Positions 53,201-61,661 of a stretch of 64,000 nucleotides of DNA are shown in pieces. A program made the position numbers and the translations under genes. Source of the stretch: Acidobacteriota bacterium (lineage in GTDB: Bacteria; Acidobacteriota; Terriglobia; 20CM-2-55-15); NCBI GenBank assembly GCA_022821145.1, contig JAJEEE010000056.1:1-64000 (forward strand). The letters run 5' to 3'. The stretch's first letter is position 1. Every line of letters starts with the position of its first letter. Under the pieces are notes generated by a model that saw only the letters and a program-made list of their open reading frames with translations, made no database searches and was not told the DNA's origin.

Positions 53201-54709
53201 GTGACCGCGCTCGCCGCCATCGACATCGGAACCAACGCCGTCCGGCTCGTCATCAGCGACGTCGACGCCAATCTCGAGAGCCGCGTCGTCCAGAGCGTGC
53301 GCGAGCCGGTGCGGCTGGGCCGCGAGGTGTTCATCGAGGGCGCCATCCGCGAGGACACGATCGGGCGCGCCGTCGAGGCGTTCCGGAAGTTCCGGACGCT
53401 GATCCGCGAGCACGGGGTGGCCGAGGTCCAGGCGGTCGCCACCAGCGCCGTCCGCGAGGCGGCGAACCGCGACATCTTCCTGGACCGGGTCCTGCAGGAC
53501 GCCGGTATCGAGGTCGAGGTCATCAACGCGCAGGAGGAGGCGCGGCTCATCCACCTGGCCGTCTCCCGGAAAGTCGACTTCAAGGACCGCCTGGCGATGC
53601 TGATCGACATCGGGGGCGGGAGCGTCGAGATCACCATCGCGACCCGCGACAATATTCTCCTGGCGGAGAGCTACAAGATGGGATCGGTCCGGCTCCTGCA
53701 GATCCTGGACGAGCACACGCTGGGCGAGGAGCGGTTCAACCAGATGGTCGTCGACTATGTCGACGCCACTCACCGCCGGATGAAGCGCGAGATCGGCAAG
53801 CAGAAGATCCAGCTCGCCGTGGGCACGGGCGGCAGCATCGACAGCCTGGCCGATCTGCGCGCGACGCTCTACGGCAAGAACAGCAACCAGAAGATCACCG
53901 CCCCCGAGCTGGCCGACCTGGTGCGCGACCTGGAAGGGATGACCACCCACGAGCGGGTCGAGCGGCTCCAGCTTCGCCCGGACCGCGCCGACGTCATCGT
54001 GCCGGCGGCCATCGTCCTGAAGGCCATCGTCGAGCGCGCCGGCGTGTCCGAAGTGCTGGCGCCGCGCGTCGGCCTGAAGGACGGCGTCCTGCTCGACCTG
54101 GCCCAACGGGTGTTCCGCGGCCCGTCGCTGCCCGAGGACCAGATCATCGCGTCGGCCCTGCAGTTGGGACGCAAGTTCGCCTTCGACGAGGAGCACGCCA
54201 TGGTGGTGGCGCGGTTCGCCGTCGAGATCTTCGACCGCACGACGCACCTGCACCACCTGGGCGCGGAGAACCGCATCCTGCTCGAGGTGGCGGCCGTGCT
54301 GCACGACATCGGCTATTTCCTGAACGTCTCAGGGCACCACAAGCACACCTACTACCTGTTGACGGCGTCGCCCATGGTCGGGCTGAGCCCGGCCCAGGCG
54401 GCCATCGTCGCCAACACGGCCCGCTACCACCGGAAGTCGTTCCCGAAGACGCAGCACGAGCCCTACCGCGTGCTGCCCCCGCGCGACCGCGTGACCGTGT
54501 CCAAGCTGGCCGCCATCCTGCGGCTGGCCGACGCGCTCGATTACGAGCACGCCGGCAAGGTGCGCGGCATCGATGTCCGGGCCGACGCCGACGGCGTTCG
54601 GCTTATACTGGCAGGCGACGGCGACCTGCTGCTGGAGAAATGGGCGCTGGCCAAGAAGGCCGCGCTGTTCGAGAGCGTCCTGCCCGGCCGCGTCACCGTG
54701 GAGACATGA
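53201..54709 (+). CDS. ppx: Exopolyphosphatase / pppGpp phosphatase family with HD-like C-terminus
   Basis: 502 residues from GTG 53201. ASKHA fold: AAIDIGTNAVRLVISDVD, AQEEARLIHLAVSRK, MLIDIGGGSVEITIAT and VGTGGSIDSLADL. The C-terminal HD-like domain (about 315-480) has VLHDIGYFLNVSGHHKHTYYL and LAAILRLADALDY. Cleaves polyphosphate from its ends (or pppGpp). It is first in a cluster with two kinase-like genes, CHAD and SixA, divergent from pst. ATGA overlap with the next gene. Confidence 0.9.
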   Translation: MTALAAIDIGTNAVRLVISDVDANLESRVVQSVREPVRLGREVFIEGAIREDTIGRAVEAFRKFRTLIREHGVAEVQAVATSAVREAANRDIFLDRVLQDAGIEVEVINAQEEARLIHLAVSRKVDFKDRLAMLIDIGGGSVEITIATRDNILLAESYKMGSVRLLQILDEHTLGEERFNQMVVDYVDATHRRMKREIGKQKIQLAVGTGGSIDSLADLRATLYGKNSNQKITAPELADLVRDLEGMTTHERVERLQLRPDRADVIVPAAIVLKAIVERAGVSEVLAPRVGLKDGVLLDLAQRVFRGPSLPEDQIIASALQLGRKFAFDEEHAMVVARFAVEIFDRTTHLHHLGAENRILLEVAAVLHDIGYFLNVSGHHKHTYYLLTASPMVGLSPAQAAIVANTARYHRKSFPKTQHEPYRVLPPRDRVTVSKLAAILRLADALDYEHAGKVRGIDVRADADGVRLILAGDGDLLLEKWALAKKAALFESVLPGRVTVET

Positions 54710-55461
54710 ACCGATCCGGCGACATCCCGGGAAAGCTGATCGCGGTCGAGGGCCTGGACGGCTCGGGCAAGTCCACGCAGCTCTACCTGCTGAAGCGGTG
54801 GCTCGAGCTGCGGGGCTACAAGGTGTTCTTCACCGAGTGGAACTCGTCGTCGATCGTGCGGCAGGCCACCCGCAAGGCCAAGAAACGGCAACTGCTGACG
54901 CCGACGACGTTCTCGCTGATCCACTGCACCGACTTCGCCGACCGCTACGACCGGACGATCCTGCCGCTGCTCCACGCCGGGGCCATCGTGCTGGCCGACC
55001 GCTACGTCTACACCGCGTTCGCGCGGGACGCGGTCCGCGGGTGCGACCGCCGGTGGCTGCGGCAACTCTACGGCTACGCGCGGCGGCCCGACCTGACGCT
55101 GTACTTCAACGTCCCGCTCGAGGTGGCGCTGGGCCGCATCCTGGAAGGCCGCCCGCAACTGAAATACCACGAGGCCGGCATGGACATGGGCCTGTCGCCC
55201 GACCCCTACGACAGCTTCCGCCTGTTCCAGGGGTTGATCCAGGACGAGTACGGCCGCCTCTCCGAGGAGTTCGGCTTCACGGAGATCGACGCGGCCGCGT
55301 CGCCTGAGACGCAGCAGGTCCGCGTCCGCCGCATCGTCGAGGAGCGGATGGACCTCGGCCACCACCGCTGGCGCATTCCGCCCTCCTACGCCGCCGCCCT
55401 GAACCGGCTGGCGGGCGAGTTCGACGGCCATCGCGCGGGCCGGGAGCCCCGGGAGACCTGA
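54706..55461 (+). CDS. Thymidylate kinase-like protein, first of a pair
   Basis: 251 residues. P-loop GLDGSGKST (residues about 16-24) with normal Lys, then HCTDFADRYDRTILPLLHAGAIVLADRYVYTAFARDAVRG (the DRY motif). The fold is that of TMK, but the usual S/T-x-x-A-Y-Q after DRY is replaced, and the insert QLKYHEAGMDMGLSPDPYDSFRLFQGL is unusual. Start overlaps ppx by 4 bases; stop overlaps the next gene by 1 base. Because of the polyphosphate neighbours, its acceptor may not be dTMP. Confidence 0.78.
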   Translation: MNRSGDIPGKLIAVEGLDGSGKSTQLYLLKRWLELRGYKVFFTEWNSSSIVRQATRKAKKRQLLTPTTFSLIHCTDFADRYDRTILPLLHAGAIVLADRYVYTAFARDAVRGCDRRWLRQLYGYARRPDLTLYFNVPLEVALGRILEGRPQLKYHEAGMDMGLSPDPYDSFRLFQGLIQDEYGRLSEEFGFTEIDAAASPETQQVRVRRIVEERMDLGHHRWRIPPSYAAALNRLAGEFDGHRAGREPRET

Positions 55462-56144
55462 TGCCGAAGGGATCCTACGGACACGGGCTGCCGGGCATGG
55501 ACACCGAGGCGCTGCCCGGGAAGCTGATCGTCGTCGAGGGCGCCGACGGCTCGGGACGCTCCACGCAGATCCAGCTCCTGCGCGACGCGCTGGAACGCGA
55601 CGGGCACCCCACGGTCGACGTCGGCCTGAAGCGCTCGCGGCTGGTCGGACGCGAGCTCGACGGCGCGATGCGGGGCAACATCCTGAGCCCGCGCACGCTG
55701 ACGCTGTTCTACGCCACGGACTTCGCCGACCAGCTCGAGAACCGCATCGTGCCGGCGCTCCGCGCCCGGTTCGTCGTCCTGGCCGACCGCTACATCTACA
55801 CCCTGATGGCCCGCGCGCTGGTCCGGGGGGCCGAGCCGGAGTGGCTGCAGCAGGTCTACGGCATCGCGCTGGTTCCCGACGCGGTCTTCTACCTGGCCGT
55901 CAGCCCCCGGGTGCTGGCCGAGCGCAACTTCAGGAAGAACAGCATGCTCGACTACTGGGAGGCCGGGATGGACGTGCGGCGCACGGGCAACATGTACGAG
56001 AACTTCGTCCGCTACCAGCGGCAGATCCAGATCGAGTTCCGGCGCATGGAATCCGTCTACGAGTTCGACACGATCAACGGAAACCGGTCGCCGCGGACCA
56101 TCTTTCGGGAACTTGCTGGTAAAATCGGGCGCCTGTTGAACTAG
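55461..56144 (+). CDS. Thymidylate kinase-like protein, second of the pair, P-loop Lys replaced by Arg
   Basis: 227 residues. The P-loop is GADGSGRST: the Lys of GxxGxGK[S/T] is Arg (CGC codon). Elsewhere it follows the first protein: YATDFADQLENRIVPALRARFVVLADRYIYTLMARALVRG and NSMLDYWEAGMDVRRTGNMYENFVRYQRQ. It shares one base (TGATG) with the first gene. It may be a non-catalytic partner or a kinase using Arg. Start includes an N-terminal extension (GSYGHGLPGMDTEALPG). Confidence 0.78.
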   Translation: MPKGSYGHGLPGMDTEALPGKLIVVEGADGSGRSTQIQLLRDALERDGHPTVDVGLKRSRLVGRELDGAMRGNILSPRTLTLFYATDFADQLENRIVPALRARFVVLADRYIYTLMARALVRGAEPEWLQQVYGIALVPDAVFYLAVSPRVLAERNFRKNSMLDYWEAGMDVRRTGNMYENFVRYQRQIQIEFRRMESVYEFDTINGNRSPRTIFRELAGKIGRLLN

Positions 56145-56152
56145 GAGTCCGC

Positions 56153-56527
56153 GTGCCCCGGAAGACATCCAAGGCGCCGAAACGCTCGTCCACGGCCGTG
56201 GTCGTCAAGGAAGCGAAGCGGCCGAAGCGGGGGCGCGCGTCCGCCGTCGAGCGCGGGCTGGTGGCCCGGCTGGAGCATCTTCGGACGGAGGCCCGGCAAG
56301 TGACCGACGCCTACCTGTCCAACCTGGATTCGGACGTGGCGACGCTGGTCGACTTCCTGGAAGGCGCCTCGGAGATCTCGGCCGGAGGCCGCCCGAAGAC
56401 GCGGACGATGCGGAACTGGACCGCGGTGCTCGACGGGCTGGACCTGAAGCCCCGGAAGGGGCGGCGGCGCGACCTGCGCCGCATCGAGGCAGCCGTCCGC
56501 GAGATGATGAAGACGGCGTTCGAGTAG
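56153..56527 (+). CDS. Small basic protein of unknown function
   Basis: 124 residues from GTG 56153 (AGGAG just upstream). A Lys/Arg/Ser/Thr-rich start (RKTSKAPKRSSTAVVVKEAKRPKRGR) is followed by helices (LVARLEHLRTEARQVTDAYLSNLDSDVATLVDFLEG) and a basic end. It may bind polyanions such as polyphosphate, as its place between the kinase pair and CHAD suggests. No family recognised. Confidence 0.6.
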   Translation: MPRKTSKAPKRSSTAVVVKEAKRPKRGRASAVERGLVARLEHLRTEARQVTDAYLSNLDSDVATLVDFLEGASEISAGGRPKTRTMRNWTAVLDGLDLKPRKGRRRDLRRIEAAVREMMKTAFE

Positions 56528-56533
56528 GCGTCC

Positions 56534-57442
56534 GTGGCCGTCGACGTCCAGCGCCTGAAGCGCCTGCTCGAGGCGCCCCACCTGGGCCTGCTCATCGAGG
56601 GTTTCGACCAGCGCCGCCGCGTCTTCGAGGCCCGTCTCCGGCGCGCGCGGCGCAAGCCGGCCCTGGCCGCCGTCCATGACCTCCGCGTGGCGTCCCGGCG
56701 GCTGCTGTCCATGATCGCCCTGCTCGACGACGCGGCGCCGGTTCCGGGCCTCGTCCGCCTGCGGCGCTCCATCCGCCGCCGGCTGAAGGATCTGGGCGCG
56801 ATGCGCGACGTCCAGGTCCAGATGGGGCTCGTCGAGACGCTGCTCCCCGGCTTCCCGCAGTTGGCCGCCTTTCACGCCGCCCTGGACCGCCGGGAGCGCC
56901 GCCTGGCGAAACGCGCCCGCAAGCGCCTCGGCGAGTGGAGCCTGAAGACGTTCCTCCGCCGCACGGACGGCGTTCTCGACGCCCTGATCGCCGGCTTCGA
57001 CCCGGAGGTCGACTCCCAGGTGGGGCTCCGGATCCAGTCCGCCGTGGAAGACGCGCACCGCCGCGTGGTCGTCGTCCGGGAATGCGTCGATCGGCGCCGG
57101 CCGGAAACGATTCACCGCGTGCGCCTGGCGTTCAAGAAGTTCCGGTACATGGCCGAGATCGTCGCCCCGGCCCGCCGGGACTGGACGCCCGAGCGCCTGG
57201 AGGCCATGCGCGGGTTCCAGGACCGCATGGGCGCGATCCAGGACGCCGGCGCGCTGCTGGACGCCATGGCGGCCTACCGGCGGCGAACGGGGCGCACCTC
57301 CGTGCTGGTGGCCGAGAACGAGGTCCGGCGCCGGCGCGCCGGCCTGATCGAGGCGTTCGTCGAGGTGGCCGACGAGATCCGCTTCTTCCGGCCCTCGCGC
57401 GCGGCGGACACCGCCGACGCCCGGGCCGGGAAGGCCGGTTGA
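56534..57442 (+). CDS. CHAD-domain protein
   Basis: 302 residues from GTG 56534. Two-lobed helical CHAD repeats with HDLRVASRRLLSMIALL, LKDLGAMRDVQVQ and HRVRLAFKKFRYMAEIV, the typical H-x-x-R-V-x-x-R-R/K pattern. CHAD domains bind inorganic polyphosphate. No CYTH domain is fused. It is 6 bases after the basic protein and 3 bases before sixA. Confidence 0.88.
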   Translation: MAVDVQRLKRLLEAPHLGLLIEGFDQRRRVFEARLRRARRKPALAAVHDLRVASRRLLSMIALLDDAAPVPGLVRLRRSIRRRLKDLGAMRDVQVQMGLVETLLPGFPQLAAFHAALDRRERRLAKRARKRLGEWSLKTFLRRTDGVLDALIAGFDPEVDSQVGLRIQSAVEDAHRRVVVVRECVDRRRPETIHRVRLAFKKFRYMAEIVAPARRDWTPERLEAMRGFQDRMGAIQDAGALLDAMAAYRRRTGRTSVLVAENEVRRRRAGLIEAFVEVADEIRFFRPSRAADTADARAGKAG

Positions 57443-57445
57443 GGC

Positions 57446-57949
57446 ATGGAGCTCTACGTCCTGCGCCACGCGATCGCCGAGGAGCGGAACCCGATCGAGT
57501 ACCCCGACGACGCGGCGCGCCCCCTGACCGCGGAGGGCCGGCGCCGCATGCGGCGCGGCGCGCGGGGGCTGGCGCGCATGGGCGCGGCGCTGGACCTGAT
57601 CCTCTCCAGCCCCTACGCGCGCGCCTGGGACACGGCCGAGATCGTCGCCGGCGTCCTCGACGCCCGCCACCGGCTGGAGGCGTTTCCGCCGCTGGCGGCC
57701 GAGGTCGCGCCCGAGGAGGCCGTCGCCGCCCTCGCCGGCCGGTTGGGCGGCATGGTGTCGGTCATGCTGGTCGGGCACGAGCCTCAGCTCTCCGCGATCG
57801 GATCCATCCTGCTCGCGGGCCGCTCCGATGTGGACCTGCGGCTCGGCAAGGGCGGGTCGTTCAAGCTCCTGTGCCCGCGGATCCAACCGCGCGGGGCGAC
57901 GCTGGAATGGTGGCTCACGCCCCGGCAGCTTCGCCGCCTCGCGCCCTGA
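57446..57949 (+). CDS. sixA: Phosphohistidine phosphatase SixA
   Basis: 167 residues. The RHG-type motif is YVLRHAIAEE (His8), with DLILSSPYARAWDTAEIVA and VMLVGHEPQLS (second His). Histidine phosphatases of this class act on His-phosphorylated proteins. It is often found with CHAD and Ppx. Starts 3 bases after CHAD. Confidence 0.88.
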   Translation: MELYVLRHAIAEERNPIEYPDDAARPLTAEGRRRMRRGARGLARMGAALDLILSSPYARAWDTAEIVAGVLDARHRLEAFPPLAAEVAPEEAVAALAGRLGGMVSVMLVGHEPQLSAIGSILLAGRSDVDLRLGKGGSFKLLCPRIQPRGATLEWWLTPRQLRRLAP

Positions 57950-57970
57950 GCCGACGAGGTCGACGGCGTC

Positions 57971-58402
57971 ATGACACGATCCCCGACGCGGGTGCTGTTC
58001 CTGTGCACGGGCAACTCGGCCCGGAGCCAGATGGCCGAGGGCTGGCTGCGCGCGCTTGGAGGCGGCAACTACGACGTCTGTAGTGCAGGCACGGCGCCGA
58101 AGGGGCTGCACCGCCGCGCGGTCGAGGTGATGGCCGAGAGCGGCGTGGACATCGCCGGCCACGTCTCGGAGAACGTCGACGGCTACCGCCACCGGGCGTT
58201 CGACTGCGTGATCACGGTGTGCGACCACGCCCGCGAGCAGTGCCCCGTCTTCCCGGGCGCGCGCTCGCTCCACTGGAGCTTCCCCGACCCGGCGGAGGTC
58301 ATCGGCCCCGGCCAGCTCGACGCCTTCCGCCGCGCCCGGGACGCCATCCGCGCCCGCGTCCGGCGGTTCCTGGCCGAATCGGCTACAGCAGTTCCCGGAT
58401 GA
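57971..58402 (+). CDS. arsC: ArsC-type arsenate reductase / low-MW protein tyrosine phosphatase
   Basis: 143 residues. P-loop CTGNSAR (C12-x5-R18), then SQMAEGWLRALGG and VCSAGTAPKGLHRRAV; later Cys residues in VITVCDHAREQCPVFPG are as in thioredoxin-coupled ArsC. Asp in FPDPAEV is the general acid. Reduces arsenate, an analogue of phosphate, which suits a Pho block. Its end overlaps the convergent CusF-TlpA gene by 20 bases. Confidence 0.85.
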   Translation: MTRSPTRVLFLCTGNSARSQMAEGWLRALGGGNYDVCSAGTAPKGLHRRAVEVMAESGVDIAGHVSENVDGYRHRAFDCVITVCDHAREQCPVFPGARSLHWSFPDPAEVIGPGQLDAFRRARDAIRARVRRFLAESATAVPG

Positions 58403-59123
58403 CGCGCTCGAGCGCGTCCCCGGTGACGAGGCCGACGTGCTTGTCGGCGACGCGGCCGTCGCGCGTCAGGACGAACGTCGTCGGGATGGCCCAGACGCCG
58501 CCGAGGGCCTCCTCGAGGACGCCGTCGCCGACGGCGATCGGGTAGTCGATGCCCAGCTCGGCGACCTGCGCCCGGATGTCGACCATGTTCTCCGGGTCCT
58601 GGGGGATGCCGACCACTTCGAGCCCCTGCTCCCGGTAGGCGTCCCGCAGGCGGTCCAGCACGGGCATTTCCTCGCGGCACGGGGCGCACCAGGACGCCCA
58701 GAAGTTGACGATCGCCACGCGGCCCTCGAGCATCGCCGAGGTCACCGCGCCGCCGTCGAGCCCTTCCAGCGCGAAGGCGGGGAAGGGGCCCTCGTGCGAC
58801 GGGGGGGCTTCCATATGCACGATCGAGGATTCGAACGTGTCGAAGACGACGATGTGGAACTCCACCTCGTCGCCCGCCTCGAAGCCGTCCGCGACGTCCG
58901 GATGCGCAAGCGGAAACGGCATTTCCATCGCCGGCATGTAGTTGGCGATGGCCTCGTGCGAGATCACGACGCTGGAGCGGTCCTCCCCGACGTCGACCAG
59001 CACGCCCCGCGCCTCGTAGGCGCGGATCGGGGTGGGTTCGGCAGCGCATCCGGCCGCAAGAGCGGCGAAGCCGGCCGCCAGAGCGGCGAGCGCCGCCGGA
59101 AAGATCCACCGGGCGGGTTTCAT
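58383..59123 (-). CDS. Lipoprotein fusion of CusF-like copper domain and TlpA-like thioredoxin
   Basis: 246 residues. Lipobox ALAAGC (Cys26). Residues about 33-105 form a CusF-like domain (ARGVLVDVGEDRSSVVISHEAIANYMPAMEMPF, with His56, Met66 and Met68 as copper ligands). Residues about 112-245 form a TlpA/ResA-like thioredoxin (VNFWASWCAPCREEMPVL; Cys146, Cys149). This is a periplasmic, outer-face copper or cytochrome-assembly redox lipoprotein. The ATG follows GGGGAC. Confidence 0.85.
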   Translation of the reverse strand: MKPARWIFPAALAALAAGFAALAAGCAAEPTPIRAYEARGVLVDVGEDRSSVVISHEAIANYMPAMEMPFPLAHPDVADGFEAGDEVEFHIVVFDTFESSIVHMEAPPSHEGPFPAFALEGLDGGAVTSAMLEGRVAIVNFWASWCAPCREEMPVLDRLRDAYREQGLEVVGIPQDPENMVDIRAQVAELGIDYPIAVGDGVLEEALGGVWAIPTTFVLTRDGRVADKHVGLVTGDALERVIRELL

Positions 59124-59199
59124 GTCCCCATTGTGGCCCGTGTCCGCGTCGGCGTCCAGTGAACCGTGGCGCCGGGCATGCACCGGGTGCGTATAGAGC

Positions 59200-59235
59200 G
59201 TCATAAATTCATATGATGTTAGTCATTATTATGAC
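59200..59235 (+). promoter_or_regulatory. AT-rich palindromic control region before the 59265 ATPase
   Basis: GTCATAA (59200-59206) is inverted as TTATGAC (59229-59235), and GTCAT-TATT-ATGAC (59222-59235) is itself a palindrome. The region is far more AT-rich than its surroundings. It could be an operator for an upstream regulator or for autoregulation. Confidence 0.5.
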
Positions 59236-59264
59236 ATTATGCTGACGCCTAAGGAGGTCTGAAG

Positions 59265-60509
59265 ATGGCGGAGACCGCCAATCCCTTCCGTCCGGGGGCC
59301 GGGCATTATCCGCCGTATCTGGCCGGGCGGGATTCGGAAATCGAGTATTTCGCGAAGTTGCTCGAGCAGGGACCGATCCTGGAAAACCTGGTTCTGACGG
59401 GACTTCGCGGCGTCGGCAAGACCGTTCTCCTGGATACGTTCAAGCCCCGCGCCGTCGGGTCCGGCTGGTTGTGGGCGGGCGCCGACCTCTCGGAGTCGTC
59501 CAGCGTTAGCGAGTCGAGCCTCGCAACACGTGTCCTGGCGGATTTGGCGGTTCTGACCTCGGGAATTTCCGTCGCCCCGGACCGGGGGGCGTCGTTCGGT
59601 TTCGCCGGCGAGCTCCGGCCAAGCGATCTCGCCGGGTCGCGGTTGGGTTACCAGACGCTCGTCCGTATCCACAATCAGACGCCGGGACTCGCTTCGGACC
59701 GCCTCAAGGGCGTCCTGGAGCTGGCGTGGTCGCATTTGGCGCGACGCGGCCGGCGAGGCGTCGTCTTCGCGTACGACGAAGCCCAAAACCTGTCGGACCA
59801 CGCCGGGAAGGACGAGTATCCGCTCGCGATGCTGCTCGACGTCTTCCAGTCGCTGCAGAGGAAGGGGCTTCCGCTGATGCTCGTGTTGACCGGTCTGCCG
59901 GCGCTGTTTCCGAAGCTCGTCGAGGCGCGGACGTTCTCGGAGAGGATGTTCCACGTCATGTTTCTCTCGCGGTTGAATCCCGCGCACAGCCGCAAGGCCG
60001 TCGTGAAGCCGATCGAGGATGCGGCCGGCCCCGTGCGGTTCGACGACGCCTCGGTCGACACGATCTGCCGGGTTTCCGGCGGCTATCCCTATTTCATCCA
60101 GTTCATCTGCAGGGAAGCGTTCGACGTCTGGATCCAACGGCGCCCCGATGACGACATGCCGTCGGTTCCCGTCGACGCGATCTTCCGGAAGCTCGATTCG
60201 GACTTCTTTTCAGGGCGGTGGGCGCAGGCGACCGATCGGCAGCGGACGCTCCTGCGGGTGATCGCGTCGCTCCCGGGCGCCGACGACGAGTTCACGGTGC
60301 GACAGATCTTGGAGGCGTCGAAGCGGGGCGACGTGACGGCCAAGCCGTTCAGCGGCAGCCACGTTCACCAGATGCTCGCGTCGTTGATCGCGGCGGGCCT
60401 GGTCTACAGGAACCGCCACGGCCGCTATTCCTTCGCCGTTCCGCTGCTTGCCGACTACATCCGGCGTCAGGACGCGCCCCTCGACGGAGTCGAGCCGCCT
60501 CGGGCGTAA
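59265..60509 (+). CDS. Solo AAA ATPase (archaeal-ATPase/ORC-like group)
   Basis: 414 residues; AAGGAGG upstream. Walker A GLRGVGKT (46-53), Walker B VVFAYDEAQN (about 166), a sensor region LVLTGLPALFPKL and R-finger-like FSERMFHVMFLSRL. C-terminal winged-helix-like region (about 310-400) with RTLLRVIASL and MLASLIAAGLVYRNRHGRYSFAVPLLADYI. Such proteins (COG1672-like) often sit in mobile or defence regions. No partner gene adjacent on the same strand. Confidence 0.75.
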   Translation: MAETANPFRPGAGHYPPYLAGRDSEIEYFAKLLEQGPILENLVLTGLRGVGKTVLLDTFKPRAVGSGWLWAGADLSESSSVSESSLATRVLADLAVLTSGISVAPDRGASFGFAGELRPSDLAGSRLGYQTLVRIHNQTPGLASDRLKGVLELAWSHLARRGRRGVVFAYDEAQNLSDHAGKDEYPLAMLLDVFQSLQRKGLPLMLVLTGLPALFPKLVEARTFSERMFHVMFLSRLNPAHSRKAVVKPIEDAAGPVRFDDASVDTICRVSGGYPYFIQFICREAFDVWIQRRPDDDMPSVPVDAIFRKLDSDFFSGRWAQATDRQRTLLRVIASLPGADDEFTVRQILEASKRGDVTAKPFSGSHVHQMLASLIAAGLVYRNRHGRYSFAVPLLADYIRRQDAPLDGVEPPRA

Positions 60510-60556
60510 ACGCCCGCGCCCCCGGCGCCGGGGTGGTCTCTACCCGCGGCCCGTCG

Positions 60557-60991
60557 TCAGGGCGTGCATCCCGTATCCGCTGGCGGAGGGGGTTCCTCCG
60601 GGGCCGCCCCGGACGCGTCGGCGAAGGGGAAGGGCGACGCCTGGCGCAGTTCGGCGATCCACGCGCCGTCGACGCAGGTCCAGTGCTGGTCGATCTCCCA
60701 CCGGAACTCCCCGAAGGGCGTGATCACGTCGAAGTTGACGCTGGCCACGGCGCGCGTCGCGTCGTCGGACAGCTCGATCGCTTCCACCTCGGGGTCCAGG
60801 AACGGCGGTTCCGGGTTGGTGATGAATTCCAGGCGGACTTCTTCGCGCATGAACTCCGCCGCGCCCGGGCGGTCGCCCGCCACCAGCCGGCGCCAGTACT
60901 CGTCGGCCCGGGGGCCGAGCGCGTCGAACTCGGACTGGACGGCGAAACCCGCCGCCAGCCATGCCGCGGCCGCGATCAGGAGCGGTGTCAT
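60557..60991 (-). CDS. Secreted protein, unknown
   Basis: 144 residues: signal-like N-terminus (LLIAAAAWLAAGFAVQ), then ADEYWRRLVAGDRPGAAEFMREEVRLEFITNPEPPFLDPEVEAIE and FGEFRWEIDQHWTCVDGAWIAEL. Pattern (helix then beta with W-x-x-x-D-G-x-W) resembles small NTF2-like or DUF-type periplasmic domains. GGAGG is before the ATG. No function assigned. Confidence 0.6.
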   Translation of the reverse strand: MTPLLIAAAAWLAAGFAVQSEFDALGPRADEYWRRLVAGDRPGAAEFMREEVRLEFITNPEPPFLDPEVEAIELSDDATRAVASVNFDVITPFGEFRWEIDQHWTCVDGAWIAELRQASPFPFADASGAAPEEPPPPADTGCTP

Positions 60992-61064
60992 CGAACGCCT
61001 CCGTTCCTCTATGACGTATCTAACAGCGGCCTTGGACGAAAATCAACCGCTCCGGCCCGGGCTG

Positions 61065-61661
61065 CTATGCGGCGCCGGGCAATCCGAGCAGCGAACACAC
61101 GTCGCGCCACAGCTTGTCGAACGAGGGCGACGCTCGGGCCGCGTCGAGGTCGAATGCCGTGGTCAGCGCGGCCTGGTGCAGCGTCTCGCGGTACGATTGC
61201 CCCCGCGGCATTTTGGATGTCAGCCATCCTTTCGCGTCCCGGATGGACTCCGGATCGGGCGGGCCGGTCACTGACATGTCCATTCCCTGCTTCCCGGCCA
61301 GCGAGGCGGCGGCTGCCAGGAACCAGGCTTCATACTCCATCTTTGCCAGCACGACCCGGATGGAGCGGTCCCGACGGGTCTCCAAGGCGCGTTCCAGAAC
61401 GCGTCCCGCGACCTCGGCGGGACAATCGCCGTTCGCGTCCATCAGGATCAGGATTCCACCGTCCGGTCCCGCCTTCCGTGCGGCCAGTTCGACGGCGCGC
61501 TCGACTTCTCCGTGTCGCAGAATTCGATTGCGCGCGACGCGAATCGGGCGGGGCGCGTCCATGGTCGTCTCCGGCAAGACGCGTTCCGCGATACGGCGCA
61601 AGAGGACCGGCACGGCTTCCACTTCGCCGTGACCCTCGACGATGGCTACGATGCGGCGTAC
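61065..61661 (-). CDS. DUF4276-type (TOPRIM-like) protein, start codon unclear
   Basis: About 197-199 residues. It begins RRIVAIVEGHGEVEAVPVLLRRI, the E-G-x-x-E start of DUF4276; GILILMDANGDCPAEVAGRVLERAL contains a D-x-D-like TOPRIM acidic site, and LAKMEYEAWFLAAAASLAG follows. No ATG, GTG or TTG lies in frame near the family start; GTA (61661) or ATC (61652) would have to serve, or translation couples from the ATPase whose stop is at 61646. It follows the AAA_21 gene with 3'-5' overlap, forming a two-gene system. Confidence 0.7.
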   Translation of the reverse strand, partial: VRRIVAIVEGHGEVEAVPVLLRRIAERVLPETTMDAPRPIRVARNRILRHGEVERAVELAARKAGPDGGILILMDANGDCPAEVAGRVLERALETRRDRSIRVVLAKMEYEAWFLAAAASLAGKQGMDMSVTGPPDPESIRDAKGWLTSKMPRGQSYRETLHQAALTTAFDLDAARASPSFDKLWRDVCSLLGLPGAA

